From: Pterois miles
Lineage: Eukaryota; Chordata; Actinopteri; Perciformes; Scorpaenidae
Direction: 5' to 3'
Length of the DNA stretch: 64,000 bases
NCBI GenBank assembly: GCA_947000775.1
Contig: CAMQGK010000637.1
Coordinates: forward strand, 18,353,001-18,417,000
A model generated the notes under the pieces. It did not search any database. It was given only the letters and a program-made list of their open reading frames with translations, and had not been told where the DNA came from. Of this stretch, positions 1 through 18,170 are shown one piece after another; the stretch's first letter is position 1; every line of letters begins with the position of its first letter. Position numbers and translations under genes: made by a program.

Positions 1-2169
1 GTAAGAGATCCAGCTGTGATAGTGAAGGTGGGAGAAGAAGAGGGGGAGGAGAAGCCAGCAGAAGAAAATGGCTACGGTGTGGACATCACGTATCACTTGT
101 GCCCCTCAGAGTCCTGTGACAGAGTATTCCTGAGGGTCAGCAGCACACTGATAAAGCATGCCATCAAATGCCATATTAACGAAGAGAAGGTGCTAGAGAA
201 GACTTTTGTGTGGGCCAAACACAAGTGTACCATATGCCTCAGGTAAGACACACAGTATACCAGGCATCACAGACTTCTTCTATGTAGTGTTTAACGTGAT
301 TATCTGCACACATTTATCTGCTCTATTATTAAAACAATATTTATATGGGTCTAATTAAAAGGTGGAAAATAGGATATATCAGGCATCACAGACTTCTCCT
401 ATGTAGTATTTAACGTGATCATCTGCACACATTTATCTGCTCTATTATTAAAACAATATTTATATGGGTATAATTAAAAGGTGGAAAATGGATGGCTTCT
501 ACATCACGGCATCCATTGTATTAATGTCTGGTATAGCTGGCTATCTTAATACAGTTTCCCAATTGTACATCTAGTGCCAATCTAAAACAGGAATGGTGGT
601 AATAGACGAGTTACGAGTCGATCAGCAACACATAGCTTTCCTTTTGAGACAGATAATGTAAAACAAGGATGATGAGACACCAGAAGGAGTTAATGCACCA
701 TCATATCTGAAATTCAAGTATTAGTATTTTGTTGGATTCCAGAGTTTTAAAGAGTAGCCAGTGGTTAATCTTTGAAAATTGGCAAAATTCGTATAATACA
801 AATACAAGATCACAACCATTGTTTTTCCTCTTTATTTGCCAAATGTGTAAGAATTGTTTTCAAATGTCACCATTTTTTTTCTACATTCAAAAGAAGTTAC
901 CATTATTTTTTATTATTCAGTCTGGCTGAAGATCCTTTATTGCCAACTATGTTTTTGAGGAGAACTTATTGTGCCGACTGTGCTTTTCACCAACAGGCAG
1001 ATACAGTATCTCCAGCAATATAAGGCCCACATGAAGCTCCACGATGCTGCTCTCCAGCACTTCTGCTACCATCTGGAGTGTAACCAGCGCTTCTCAACAC
1101 TGCAGGAAGCAAAGGACCATGTCAAAACTCACCAGCCCTTCAGACCTCAATGTCCAGTCACAGATTGTGAGAAGCTATTCTCAAGCTCTCAGGGTCTCTA
1201 TGACCATGAATGGAGACACTACATCCCAGCACCTCAAAGAGAGGAGCTAGAGTTGGGACTCAATCGACAGAAGAAGCAAAATCCTGAAGCTCCGTGGAAG
1301 CAGAGAGTGAAGGTTGAGGAGGTGTGGCTGCAGAGTAAAAAGAGGGAGAGTCCGACCCTTGATCATGTTAAAGCCTCTAATCTTGAGGACGTCAAAGAGA
1401 CTGAAGATCAGCCTTGCGAAGTAAAGGTACCTCAAGCCCTGTCTAAACCTGATAATTGTTCAGAGAACACAGTCAGTCATGAACCCATGGACGACAGTGA
1501 AGCTGCTATCAATGGACATGAGGATAAGACAAGAAACCAAGTGTCAGAACGAAAGATCTCCACTTCTCGCACTGGTGCTGCTGGAGCAACTCCAAGTAAG
1601 AGAAGAAGAACACCCATTGAGTGGGACCCATTGAATGTTCGAGACCTTGAGGATTTGTCCACTTTGTCTGAGGGAGTCCAGCAGACACTGGGGGAACCAC
1701 ACATCACTGAGCACAAAACCTTCAAACCTGAAGATCCCGCTTATGCAACTTTTGTCAAAGCCCCCTTCATCCGGCCGCCACCCTCCACCTACCTGGATGA
1801 ATCTCTGCTCTCAATGCGCAAGAGGAGGTCCACTGATGAGGTTGCTCCAAGGAAAAATATTTACTGGAGCAATTACAAGAAAAGTAAGGAGCCTGTCCCA
1901 GAAGAGAAGCAGCAGCAGGTGGAAAATATGGCCCCTGTGCAGAAGAGCAGGCATCGCTGCGACAAATGCCTTTCCTCTTTCAGCAGCTTGGAAGAATTAC
2001 AGAAACACCAAGCCCTTAACACCTGCTCTGCACTCTTTGGCTTCGATTCCGACGATGAAAGTAAGTATGCTTGATGCACTGATTATAAAGCGGATCAAGT
2101 CAGTATTTTATGGCTGTTTCTAACCCATTTGAACCACTGGATAATCAATGTTTTATTTTTTTAGGTTAG
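1..2169 (+). CDS. znf654: C2H2 zinc-finger protein, 3' part (ZNF654-like)
   Basis: This is the C-terminal part of a nuclear zinc-finger protein; the gene begins before the window. Coding exons are 1-242 (entered in frame at base 1), 997-2060 and 2165-2169. The donor after 242 is GTAAGA and the acceptor before 997 is CAACAG. Visible fingers are a CX4C finger in the first exon, one split by the intron (CTIC, then HMKLH), two CX4C-X12-HX3H fingers in the second exon, and a C-terminal C2HC finger starting CDKC. Between them lies an acidic, low-complexity linker with a basic PSKRRR stretch that could be a nuclear localisation signal. The protein ends DSDDES when the last intron (2061-2164) is removed, because the stop TAG is then formed five bases into the final exon. 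Finger spacing and the terminal C2HC finger fit the ZNF654/RLF/ZNF292 family. ZNF654 is preferred because C3orf38 lies next in the same orientation, as in human. The molecular role is inferred to be DNA binding. Confidence 0.75.
261..489. repeat. Tandem duplication in znf654 intron, period 119 bp
   Basis: Two copies of about 110 bp start at 261 and 380, each opening CAGGCATCACAGACTTC and closing GGTGGAAAAT. They differ at only a few positions, so the duplication is recent. The rest of the intron (490-996) shows nothing recognisable apart from T-rich sequence before the acceptor. Confidence 0.9.
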
Positions 2170-3720
2170 TGAAGAGAACAACTAAGGTGACCACTGTACT
2201 CTGCCACCTGGCTCAGGGCAAGCACTCAAGATAAAGGAACACTGGAACCCTTTCCAAATACTCAGATACACCAGTTTGGAAACAAAGGGGAACTATGTGC
2301 CAAAATGGTTAATTGGATGCTTTTGTTTGTCTCTTAATTTAATACATGCAGCACAACATTTTTGAAGATAACATTTTGACTGCTAAAACTAGTTTTGAAC
2401 ATTGTTTCTCCTCAAAATGTCAGTGTGTACTTTGTCAAGTAGGTAAAACAAGGACCTCTGTAATAAATTGATATTTACTTGCCTTTTCGAACAATATTGG
2501 CTGTAAAAATAGATTTTCTTAAGTTTTCTCAGCAAATCTAGCCGTAATGCTGATAACTGACAAAGCAAATATTGCCCAAGACAAGCTCCCTTGGATAAAT
2601 AAACACAACAGTTGTGTTCAAATACTCGGTTTCATATCGCCTTAATTTAACTTGTAATCACAGTATTCCTACATTAGACCACAGAATGCCACTATACTGT
2701 GGTAAAGTGAAAGTAACACATGGTATTATACAGTATGTAACTGAAAGATGTATTGTATTTATTTTTGGTTGTCTTTCAGTTTGACCTGTTGACACTATCA
2801 AGTACATGTCCATCTGGGTCATATACTGAAGCCTTTAACAGTGCACCTGAATTAACATTAATTTTAATCCCTTTTTAAAAACTGACATTTGAAAGACCCG
2901 TTGGATTTACATACATCATCCTGTATCATAAGCAGTGTTTGCAACTGAGAGAAATATTGTGAAAAATCACATTAATTGGTGGAAAGATGAGCTCTGTGTG
3001 TTGCCCTTCCTGTTTAGCATGTTTTTTATATTATTGTAGTCTTCCAAATGAATCATGGACAACAAACGTCTCACTAGAAATGATAATGGATAAGTGGTTG
3101 GTTGCATCCTCTTTCCACATCTTTATACTGTTAACATTTATTTTGATTCAAAATAAATCCTCCAAACCCTTGTCACACACAGCAAGTTGTCAAAATGTGA
3201 GAGGAGGTGTTTTCAGCAGGATTGGGTTTGCCTTTGTTAACTAGTCTTCTGGTCATGGTATGACAACAGGAATCACTTACTCATTACAGCCGTGACCAAA
3301 ATGTGTGAAACCATGTAAATCTGCCTTCATACTGTCACACTATTATTCTGTACAGTATACAAATTATTCACAATTGTGTTAGTGCCAAGACTGAATCAGT
3401 GTTAAGAGTGTAGGTAAAGATTAAAATTAGTAATACAGTACCATTTTGCTGTCTTTTTTTAGCTTAACTCCACGACCATGTCTGTCGCTATGTAGAATAT
3501 TTCACATTGGTCTGTTATGTATATACTTTTGAGATGGCTGATCTGTTTAATATCTTTTTAATGTAATCTTTTTATGGGACTGTGCACTTAAACCTGCTTA
3601 TTTATATGTACAAATGTTAATATATTGGATTTGTAAAGGTATTGACGATTCCCTATCTATTTTTCTTAAAGAAAGTGATTAAATTTGTTTGAATAAAACA
3701 AAGGAAACAAAAAGTTTGTC
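2170..3720 (+). other. znf654: znf654 3' untranslated region
   Basis: AT-rich noncoding sequence follows the stop. Poly(A) signals AATAAA occur at 2462 and 3692. The second is followed by T/G-rich sequence and is the more likely main end, giving a 3' UTR of about 1.5 kb. The end point is inferred. Confidence 0.55.
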
Positions 3721-6707
3721 ATGGATGATAATTTTGTTATTGGTTTATGTTTTGTTGCACACATGTAACCCATTTTCCCCATTAATGTCATCTGCTCCAA
3801 AGTAGATAGCTGTAATGAGGTAATACAGTAAGAGACAGCAGACAAACTCATTACATATTTTATTTTTAGTTTTGCATTGCATATTTTCTATTCATAAACA
3901 TATTGCTTTAGTTAACCCCAGGAAAGAGGAAAACAGAATGATTATATTAGAATTGGTTGTTTAAAAAACTTTTTGCATCAAATTTTCCTGATACATGAGG
4001 TAATTTTGAAAAAGTACAGGGATCATCGATACACAGTACGTAAATAAAACCCCTTTTTGTCCATTTTATCACACATCTTTTTTTTTTTTTTTTTAACTCT
4101 GTCACTCAAAAATGGGTTTAAGTGTAGTAAAGCCAAGAGTGCACTATCTGAAAAGTGCAGTCTATTTTTCAGGCTGAAGTGATGTTTTTAGTCTATTGCA
4201 CATACTGTATTCCAATATTAGTCTGACTGACACTTTTATTTGTCTTATTGCAGGATTATTTGGGGTAAATGTTAAGGTCCAACTATTTCTTATGGCTGAG
4301 TTTCTAAGCTAGAAACAGCAGTGAGAGGCAGCGACGCCTGCTACAAGCCAGCATTCAAGACTGGGGAGTTTCTCCAGTATCTCATGCAGCAAATGCATTC
4401 CGGTTTTAACACATGCTAATTCAACCATATGCTTTGGTGCTGCTTATAGCTTAAGGACAAATAAATGGACAGTTATAATAATGTGCATGACGGTGTCTTT
4501 TCAAAGGAATATGGACTGTGCAGACTGAGCTGAAATTGTTAAACAACATGCATCATACAGTGCATTAATGACATCAAACTCAACAGTTTCCACTCACATT
4601 TTCCTTTAACCTGAGATAAGAATATCCTTCAATTATGGTAAGAGAGAAAGGCCCTTAAATAGAGGTTTTTCTAAGCCACACACTCCATCTTAAAATTATG
4701 CAGTAATAAGTAGTATGGGGTTCGCACTAGAAGATTTACTGTATTTTAAAAATGAAGTCTTACGAACCTTTAAGGCCAGGCAAAATGGAAAACTAATGAA
4801 GTGGAGTTTCAGTGTTGGAAAAGGGAATGAAAAGGATCCTGTACAGTTTTATAGGCAGAAACTCGATACACCAAAAAACCTGCACACTCTAATCAACACT
4901 TAAACTGCTACATTTAACTGCATTCATGACTACTGATTTGGATAATGGAAAACATTTAAGAAAATTGGGAAAATTGTTCCCTGTTCCCTCAGACACCCTG
5001 GAAAAATCTAGATAAACAGCCCCTTAATCTCACATTGACTAGATAATTTTCTTTGTGAAAAAAGTACAAATATGTCTGAACTATATTCAAAGTTGGTGAT
5101 AAACATGCAAAGTGTCAGAGTGCATCCCAAAGGGGTGTCTTTTTGATAAATATCTCTATAATTAAAAAATGACTATATATCTTTAACCAAATAACTGTGC
5201 TAAAACAACAACAGCAGCACTTTTCCAACTGAAAATGGAAGACCTGGATCAAAACGTGGGGTGGACAACCATGTAGATGCACATGAGGTAGGGAAGAAAA
5301 TACCACTAGGGGTTAGAAACCAAAGTTGATCAAGACATGCAAAAGTCTGAGTGCTGCATCGGTCTGTGCGCTCTATACAAGTACCAGGGTTTTTTTTTTT
5401 TTTTTTAATTCAAGGATTGGATCCTGTAAAGGATGCTAAGCACAAAGTTGGGGACTTTGTGGGATACAGCCCCATCATAGCCAGAGCAGCACCCTACAGT
5501 TCCAGTCCAACCTGTGCCAACTGATTGGCAAGATAAGTGACAGCAGCAGCACCTAACCAGATTTGGTTTGCCCAATGAAAAAGAGGTTGATATGCAAGTC
5601 ATGTTGAGAAAAGGAAATAAAGTCTACATTTCTTTAAAAACCTTTAAAGGCTAACATCTGGTGTTTTACAGCCACAAGCAAAGTTGTGTTTAGATTTTAG
5701 TATACAATGTCAGCGGTGTTGAATGACACAATAATGATCCATTTCCATGAAGTGTTAAAACTGCAACAGCTATTACTTTCTTTCCCCGTAGAAAACAACA
5801 TCAACTTGTTTACATCTGCAGGTTATAATGAAGGACCAGCTTTGTGGAGAATCTGCAGCCCAAAGAGGAATAAGTAGGTTTGTAAGTTCAGAGGGTTTTG
5901 ATATGGCTTGTCAAGGCAGCATGTTTGTATTATCTCCATCTGCTCTGATTAAATGCTCCACATAAGTAGCCCAACGGGTGACTGAGAAGATCATGATAAT
6001 CTATGACTCCTGAGTTGCTGACAAGGTGTTTAAATACTAGGACTGGGAGCATGGATGCCATTTTGATGATTATTGTTATTATATAGTATGCTTCTAGTTA
6101 ATTTACTATAAATAATTTGGGAAATGTTCAGGTTTTGATGAGAACACTTCACACATCAGATTCATGGGAGAGAGATGAATAGTTCAAAGTAGTAGTAGAA
6201 GTAATACTTGCAAGCAAACTCTTGCTTTGTCTAACTTGCAAATGTATATATTTGTAACCTTTTCAAGTTACGCTCAACAACATTACAGATAAATGTACTT
6301 TGCAAGTTTGACAGTATTGAAATGTTTGAAATGTTCAGGCTTTGACATTTTATATCGGACTCAGCTAGGGTACAAAGTTTCTGTGTGTAATTTGATACCT
6401 AAAATAAGATCTCTCGTTACTGCAAACCAAGAAAAGGGTGTAGGAGTTTACAGTAAGACCTTAAAGCTAGGATAAACCCACAAGAGAAGTATGATGTGAT
6501 GGTACAGTGCAAATGCGCCCTGCTCACCACTTGGATTTACAGTTTGTTTTGCATAAAAACCATTTGCATGGTTGAGGACCAGTGGATTGCGTTCGGCAAG
6601 CACATCACGACCACCCGCTGGTTAAGTAGATGCAGCTCAGTAGAAAGCAGAGAGATGCAAAGAGATGTAGGATATAGCTGGATGTGAATGCATTTGCGTG
6701 TGCATGC
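3721..6707. other. Intergenic region between convergent genes
   Basis: No coding exon is seen. Poly-T runs occur near 4079-4094 and 5391-5406. The 3' UTR of the minus-strand glutaredoxin-DEP-DUF547 gene must lie in the right part, but I see no clear minus-strand AATAAA near its stop. Short open frames here (for example 4715-4903) have no recognisable features. Confidence 0.6.
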
Positions 6708-12494
<5,787 letters not shown>

Positions 12495-12604
12495 CTGCAG
12501 GAATAACAGAAGGTCAAGAGGGCAGAGTTTCATATACATTTTTTTTGAAGTATTTTTTTTTTTTTTTGGAGCCTTTTTCTTTTTTATTGATAGCAACATA
12601 GTAT

Positions 12605-12720
12605 TGAAGGGGGAGACAGACGGGATGACCTACAAGATTTGACTCCAGCTCTGCTGTGGCAAGGATGCAGCCATGGTACGTGGGGCACTCGCGTTACCAA
12701 GTGAACTACAACAGCGCCCC
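12605..12720 (-). mobile_element. tRNA-headed SINE upstream of first coding exon
   Basis: On the minus strand an A-box-like segment (TAGTTCACTTGGTAACGCG) near 12710-12690 is followed by a B-box-like GGAGTCAAATC near 12645. Spacing and the GGGGCGCTGTTG start fit a teleost SINE. A T-rich tract follows at 12552-12567. It lies in the 5' UTR intron, about 110 bp before the acceptor of the first coding exon. Confidence 0.6.
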
Positions 12721-13183
12721 AGAGCAAAGAGCTTTCAGCTTTAGCTGTCCAGAGAATATTGGCTAAGCTCTGCATTTTTCCTCATCAACGCTGTGTTTTA
12801 CAAAATTTCATCCTTAGTGTTCCTCTTTCTGCTCTTGACCACTGACAAAGTGTGGATTACATAGTAGGTGCTTTATCCAACACATCTTAACTATGTTAAT
12901 TTCCTATTTAAAACATGAAGCATTGGATTCACCTTTTCGTCTGTGTTGTCTATTCATGCATGCATACACGTAAATTGTTTATGTGCCTATATGTGAGATT
13001 AATTTTGTGAATATACACACTCATTGAAAACACTTCTCATTTTCAACATGAAGAGGAGAAATTTGACAGTAAAATTCAGCGTTTCAAATTTTTAGATTTA
13101 TTCTAACTCCCTCCTTTGAAGAGATCTGGCACGTGCTCATGCTTACATATCTGGTCTATCTAAACCTGAAAGATGAGTTATTT

Positions 13184-13185
<2 letters not shown>

Positions 13186-13267
<82 letters not shown>

Positions 13268-13286
13268 TCTCACACACACACACACA
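13186..13286. repeat. (CT)n then (CA)n compound microsatellite
   Basis: About 38 CT units (13186-13262) followed by a short CA run (13270-13286). Confidence 0.97.
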
Positions 13287-13479
13287 AAATGGTGAAACTG
13301 ACAGATTGAGATCAACTTCCAGTTAGGTGTAAGGGTCATGGATATGGAGCATTTGTCCTTTGTGCTCCCTGACGAGGAACACAGTTCTCCAAAAGCTTTT
13401 GCACAATATTGAAAGAATCATGTTCTTGTCCTCAGTGTTCTGTACTTGAATGATATCTTAGAGTAGTTTAGAGTGGTGT

Positions 13480-13555
13480 CCTCCCGGCCAATCGAGGGAT
13501 TTAAACCAGCAATCTGACAGTCCTTTGTAACTTATAGAGAGGTGATTATGAGGAG
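13480..13555 (-). mobile_element. SINE head fragment
   Basis: On the minus strand a B-box-like CTGGTTTAAATCCC is followed by GATTGGCCGGGAGGACACC. This resembles the tRNA-derived part of a fish SINE. The A box is not clear. Confidence 0.4.
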
Positions 13556-14332
13556 TTGAGGAACTGATTTTAAATGACTTGGGCAATGACAGGTGCAATT
13601 TCCTCTAAGCTCATTTCTGAACATCTGCAAGTCATTGTAATGTGTATTTCAACTTTGTGACACGTTAGTAACTGCTTTTGTATGACACAGTTCCTCATTC
13701 ACCATGACACAGCTTACGGCCAGCGGTCAGTCAATAACAATCCTGGCTCTTCAGAAGCCAGATCAAATCACACCTCATGTTGATGTCTGTGAAAATAGTT
13801 CAAAGTACAAGTTGCCTTACAATTCACATCCAAACAGTTCCGGAGCAGTGTACTTCCCAACGAGATTTGCTTATTTCAGAATTGGTTTAGTACCGTTTTC
13901 ATCATGCAAATCTACTGAAACATTCACCAGTGAATCAGTTATATTTTATAGTAATTTTGATGGCAGGGGACCGCAGAAAAACCAAACAGTAAATCTTAAC
14001 ATTAAGAAATGAAACACCACCTTCGCTATCATTTTAGAAAAATAAATATTTAGTTTGAAAGGGCGTAAAATCGTAACCAACAAGCAATACTAATGTGATA
14101 TTAAATTCCCAAAGTTTGTCATGGGGTTCGGCAAGGGGCTTCATGTTTGTTTCAATAAATGAACAGCAATATAACCGACAACACTATAACCAATCATTAA
14201 ATACATACAAAACTCGTTTCGTGACATATGAGTAAAAATATTTAACGTTAACCGTACACAAGCTTCACTACGAATGGCGTTAACAAGCTAATATGGATAA
14301 CGTTGTATTACCAAATAATAGCGGTATGTTAC

Positions 14333-14460
14333 CTTTCAGCGATTGACTCCCTTGCTTAATTCGACAGTACAATTTTAAATCGCACAGCTGCTCCCCTTAG
14401 TCCTGTTAATCAAAACATATTAGTTAATATATGTTACGTATGTCGCCAGCTGACAAGTCG
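14333..14460 (-). other. Candidate untranslated first exon of DUF547 gene
   Basis: On the minus strand the sequence GTCAATCGCTGAAAG is followed by GTAACA, a plausible donor, at 14332. Because the ATG lies immediately after an acceptor at 12495, an upstream untranslated exon is required, and this is the best candidate. Its transcription start is not defined; the right boundary is a guess. Confidence 0.3.
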
Positions 14461-15270
14461 CTTATCTTGCAGGTAAATTACCCAGCTGCACTGGCAGTAC
14501 ATCATCAGTGCGCATGCTAAACCATGTTAGCTGCTTTCGATAAACTAGCTAGCTTATTTTATGATGCCTTCAGGAGCTCCTCGTAAATACGCAATACTGT
14601 AAATCATAACATCCATAATCTCAGTTTCCATTACAAAACACAATGAGGTTTTCATATGAATGGAGATTGTACTGGATGAACTTTACCCTTTTATGTGGCC
14701 AACAACGTACAGAATTGTAATCAGCATCTGGCTATAAGGAATGACATAAAATAATGACAGTTGGCAATACCAGTTGATCCGGTTTAAGACACAGCAGAAG
14801 ATGTGGCACACTGTATTTATGATGTTTTTGCTGCCCTAGTGTCAGCCTTGGACCTCTGCCACCAGTTACCAGAAGATATACTCTGAGCCATCTTCTTATG
14901 CTGATATAATATTAATAATATGGACTCTGTGTTGGTTTAAAAATTAGCAATAAAACGTGTTCCATTACAAATAATGTATTGGAAGCACACATTTAATGGC
15001 ATATAGGTAAAAACAAAAACTGGGACAGACAGTCGCGAGGTAGAACAGAGAAGCTTGGGTTGGTCTTGTGTGTTTCAACCTAACAACCAGTAATTCCTAT
15101 AACTATAAATGCAGCTTGTCGGTTCTACCCATATATTCTACCGTGGCAACCGTGGCTTTGTGCGGAACGTTTTTCCAGTAATACATGTTCCTGTACGGAC
15201 ACATTTCTAATAGGACACAAATGGAAGCGATAAGCAGAGGAGCTTAAATTTTTGTTTTGCTGTGTCGAAG
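14461..15270. promoter_or_regulatory. Shared (bidirectional) promoter region
   Basis: This interval separates the presumed 5' exon of the minus-strand DUF547 gene from the C3orf38 start codon. It has no coding frame. An RFX X-box-like site at 15137-15150 and scattered CpGs close to 15150-15300 mark the C3orf38 side. Shared promoter function is inferred from the head-to-head layout. Confidence 0.5.
15137..15150 (-). promoter_or_regulatory. RFX X-box-like motif
   Basis: The minus strand reads GTTGCCACGGTAGA, matching 12 of 14 positions of the palindromic X-box GTTGCCATGGTAAC. It lies about 120 bp upstream of the C3orf38 ATG. Confidence 0.35.
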
Positions 15271-17621
15271 ATGTCAGGGCTGTCAGAAACAGAGCGCGCT
15301 GGATGTACCAAGATACTGAAATTAATGTCAAAAACCGACTTACTTTCACTTAGTGACACAGTCACGAATAAGATGATCGTTGTGGAAAACATTACGGGTA
15401 ACGTTATGCTTTCAACCTGTACTATATAGCAAGTTACCTGGGATACTGTTAACGTTAGTTGGTTACGTTACATTTCGTCATATTTCACTAGACATTAATG
15501 TTACACTACATACAAGTCCGAGAGGTGGCACTCCGTTTTATCCAAAACAAACGTGGTGGGCGTGAACTAAATCTGTAACACGGAAGATTTAAGAAAGTGG
15601 AACTATAGCTATACTATAGCTAACTATGATACTTTGTAAATATCTTTTTTTTATTTAAACATTGTCAAGTACAATAGGAGTTGCTGCTTATGCCTGGGGT
15701 ACATTAAAAAAGTAAAAAAATATATAGAAATATCATAAAAAATAATACATTATGCAAAATCAGAATGGATTCTCATCGGTCCGTAAGAAATTTATCAAAC
15801 ACATAGTTCTGATTGCCTTCTTATTGTTTTCTTTTTTTTTTTATCATGGTGCTATATTGTCTCAGTTCTTGATAAAAAAAATGTTCACAGTTAGGTTTGG
15901 AGTTCACCCATATCTTCTAGTGATAGAATTATCTGTACAAATAACATTATCTTTCCGCTGATCATTATGGTGAAAACACATAAGAATGTCCTTTTCCTGA
16001 AATTGAATTTGTTTGCCCAGTTTTCCTTCTTTAATAATGCTCAGCAGCTACCCAAAATATTCTGGTATATATACATTGATAGATCAGATGACATATTATT
16101 TGCTCTTCTAATTCACAGACAGTACAAGAATAGTCAGTATTGATCCTAATTCTCTCCAGTTTCTTTTTCTTTTTTTTTTCTTTTTTTGCTGGACATATGC
16201 GATGCAAAATTTAAAAGGAAACTTCTTTAACTGAACTAAGAACCTTGTTGCAGAAGAATGAACTGCTTTTTCAAAAAGGGATATTGTCATGAGCTGACAC
16301 TGGAGACACCAAAACTGGGAATGCTGGTGCTATGTCACTTCTGCCTAAAGGATATACTCTGTTCATCTGTTCATATAGAGGCCAGGGAAGCAATTCTCTC
16401 CTTCACTAAAAATGCAGAGGAGCTCCTGAAAAGGAAGAAGGTTCATCGCGATCTCATATTCAAGTACCTGGCCAAAGAGGGTGTGGTGATGCCCCCGAAC
16501 AGCGAGAAACACCAGCTGGTGAAAAGGACACTGGTGCTTTGGTCGTCTGGGAGGGTAAGTTAGGGACACGAGGTCAGGTCAGCCACACCTGATGTCCTGA
16601 GTTTAGGTGAGGGTGGTGGATGGCCTTCATAGGGTATCAATAATTAGTGCTTGACAGCATGTTTTATTGGAACATTTCTGCTAAAATGTAAACCGGGCAT
16701 AACCTGGCAATGGATTTGAGTTAACCAATAACATCTCATTTCTTTAAGCCTGTGGGGGATGAAAGTCTTCAAGAAGAGACCGAGGAGACCAGACAGAGAC
16801 CGGCCACACAGACAGTGTCCACAGATGTGAAGACTGAGGTAGGCTTTGACCCATTGGTCCTCGGCCAGCAGTTCTGCCAGTGGTTCTTCCAACTCCTAAA
16901 CAGTCACAATCCCTCACTGGGCCAGCAGCCTCAGGACTGGGGACCGCAACACTTCTGGCCTGATGTGAAGCTACGCCTCCTCTCCAGGTAAGAATTCTGT
17001 TAATTGAAATTAAGCTACTGGTGATGTGTAACTTGCTAGCTTCTCTGTGTTCACAGCACTTGTGTATTTTGGTCAGGACTTTGCTGTACCAATTGTGTAA
17101 TTTTTCTGCAAACAGTAATGCCTTCATAATAATTTGAAAGATGGGATAAGAATAGAAAAAAAAAATACACATAGGGGCTTGAATTTGACCTGTCTTTTTT
17201 GGGGAAAATAACCCAAAGACTTTGTGATGACATACTGTAGCTGTCTCTCTTTTTCAGGGCTGGCAGCGAACAGATGGAGGATTTCCTGGGTGCTGAACTG
17301 GTTAGCCTTCGTCTCCTAGCCTTGACCAGGGATGAGCACCTCCTCCTCAGCCCCAACCTGGAGGCCCATGGCCTCAGGACGCTGGCCTCCCCCCATGGCC
17401 TGGTACTGGTGGCTGTAGCAGGGACCATCCACCGAGACGGAGCCTGTCTGGGCATCTTTGAGCAAATATTTGGCCTCATCCGCTCCCCGCTGGAGAACAA
17501 CAGCTGGAAGATCAAGTTTGTCAACCTGAAGATCAGAGGGCAGGATGCTCTGGGTGGGACAGAGATGGTAGCGCCTGCCTTGAGTTACAACTCTACTGAA
17601 TTGCAGCTTCTCTGCAGCTGA
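15271..17621 (+). CDS. C3orf38: C3orf38 homolog, complete
   Basis: Four coding exons: 15271-15397, 16379-16554, 16749-16987 and 17258-17621, totalling 906 nt (301 aa plus stop). Donors are GTAACG, GTAAGT and GTAAGA; acceptors are ATATAG, TTTAAG and TTTCAG. Phases fit at all junctions. The N-terminus MSGLSETERAGCTKIL and the segments KKVHRDLIFKYLA, GPQHFWPDVKLRL, SPHGLV and CLGIFEQIFGLIR match what I recall of human C3orf38, so orthology is strong. The C-terminal half corresponds to the DUF4518 region, described as NTF2-like. The human protein is about 329 aa; this one stops earlier, after LQLLCS. No signal peptide or membrane segment is seen. The protein has been loosely linked with apoptosis regulation; I would not assign a molecular function. 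Position beside znf654 in the same orientation matches human chromosome 3. Confidence 0.93.
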
Positions 17622-18170
17622 TGACGCTCTTTTTATATTTACCCCAGAAATGTTTCACTTGGCATGCTCCGTCTTTATTCATCGAACTTGACCAAACACA
17701 TTTATCCAGGCCATTGTTTTCAGAGATCTGAACCTGGCAACTTGAGCAGGACAAACTGCTCTCCGACCTTTATGTTTAGCATGTCTGGATCTACAAGTAG
17801 GTGGACACTATTGTATCTAAATCTACTTGGCACATAACTGATGTAACATAAAGACACAACAAAGCTTGAGTGAAGGTTCCCTTATTGTTTTCTGTTTTCC
17901 AGAAAATGGAAGTCTGCTGCTTCTTTATGCAGATTTTTTTCGCTTCAAATATACTCTACCTTGATGCAAAGTTTTGCTTTTGCATCTCGTGCCTTACATA
18001 AGATTAAAAGCAAATAGAGACATGGATGTGCTTTTGTAAATATGTATCATATCAAATATAAAGATGTTAACATTTGTTTACAATTTATGCTCTATAATGA
18101 CAGTAGGTCATTACTTGCAAACAGAAGAAATAGTGTGTGTTCATATGACTACAAAGTCAATTAAAATTGA
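17622..18170 (+). other. C3orf38: C3orf38 homolog 3' untranslated region
   Basis: AT-rich noncoding sequence. No canonical AATAAA is seen; ATTAAA variants at 18002 and 18160 are the best poly(A) candidates. The end is inferred. Confidence 0.4.

Larger units (their letters stand above)
12721..14332 (-). other. Probable first (5' UTR) intron of DUF547 gene
   Basis: No coding sequence is supported between the first coding exon and the presumed untranslated first exon. It contains the (CT)n block and a SINE fragment listed separately; otherwise unremarkable. Confidence 0.45.

Noticed and set aside
12584..12775. Minus-strand open frame upstream of the glutaredoxin exon
   Set aside because: It coincides with a SINE and is separated from the real start by an acceptor.
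15207..15392. Minus-strand frames over the first C3orf38 exon
   Set aside because: They are antisense shadows of the coding exon beginning at 15271.
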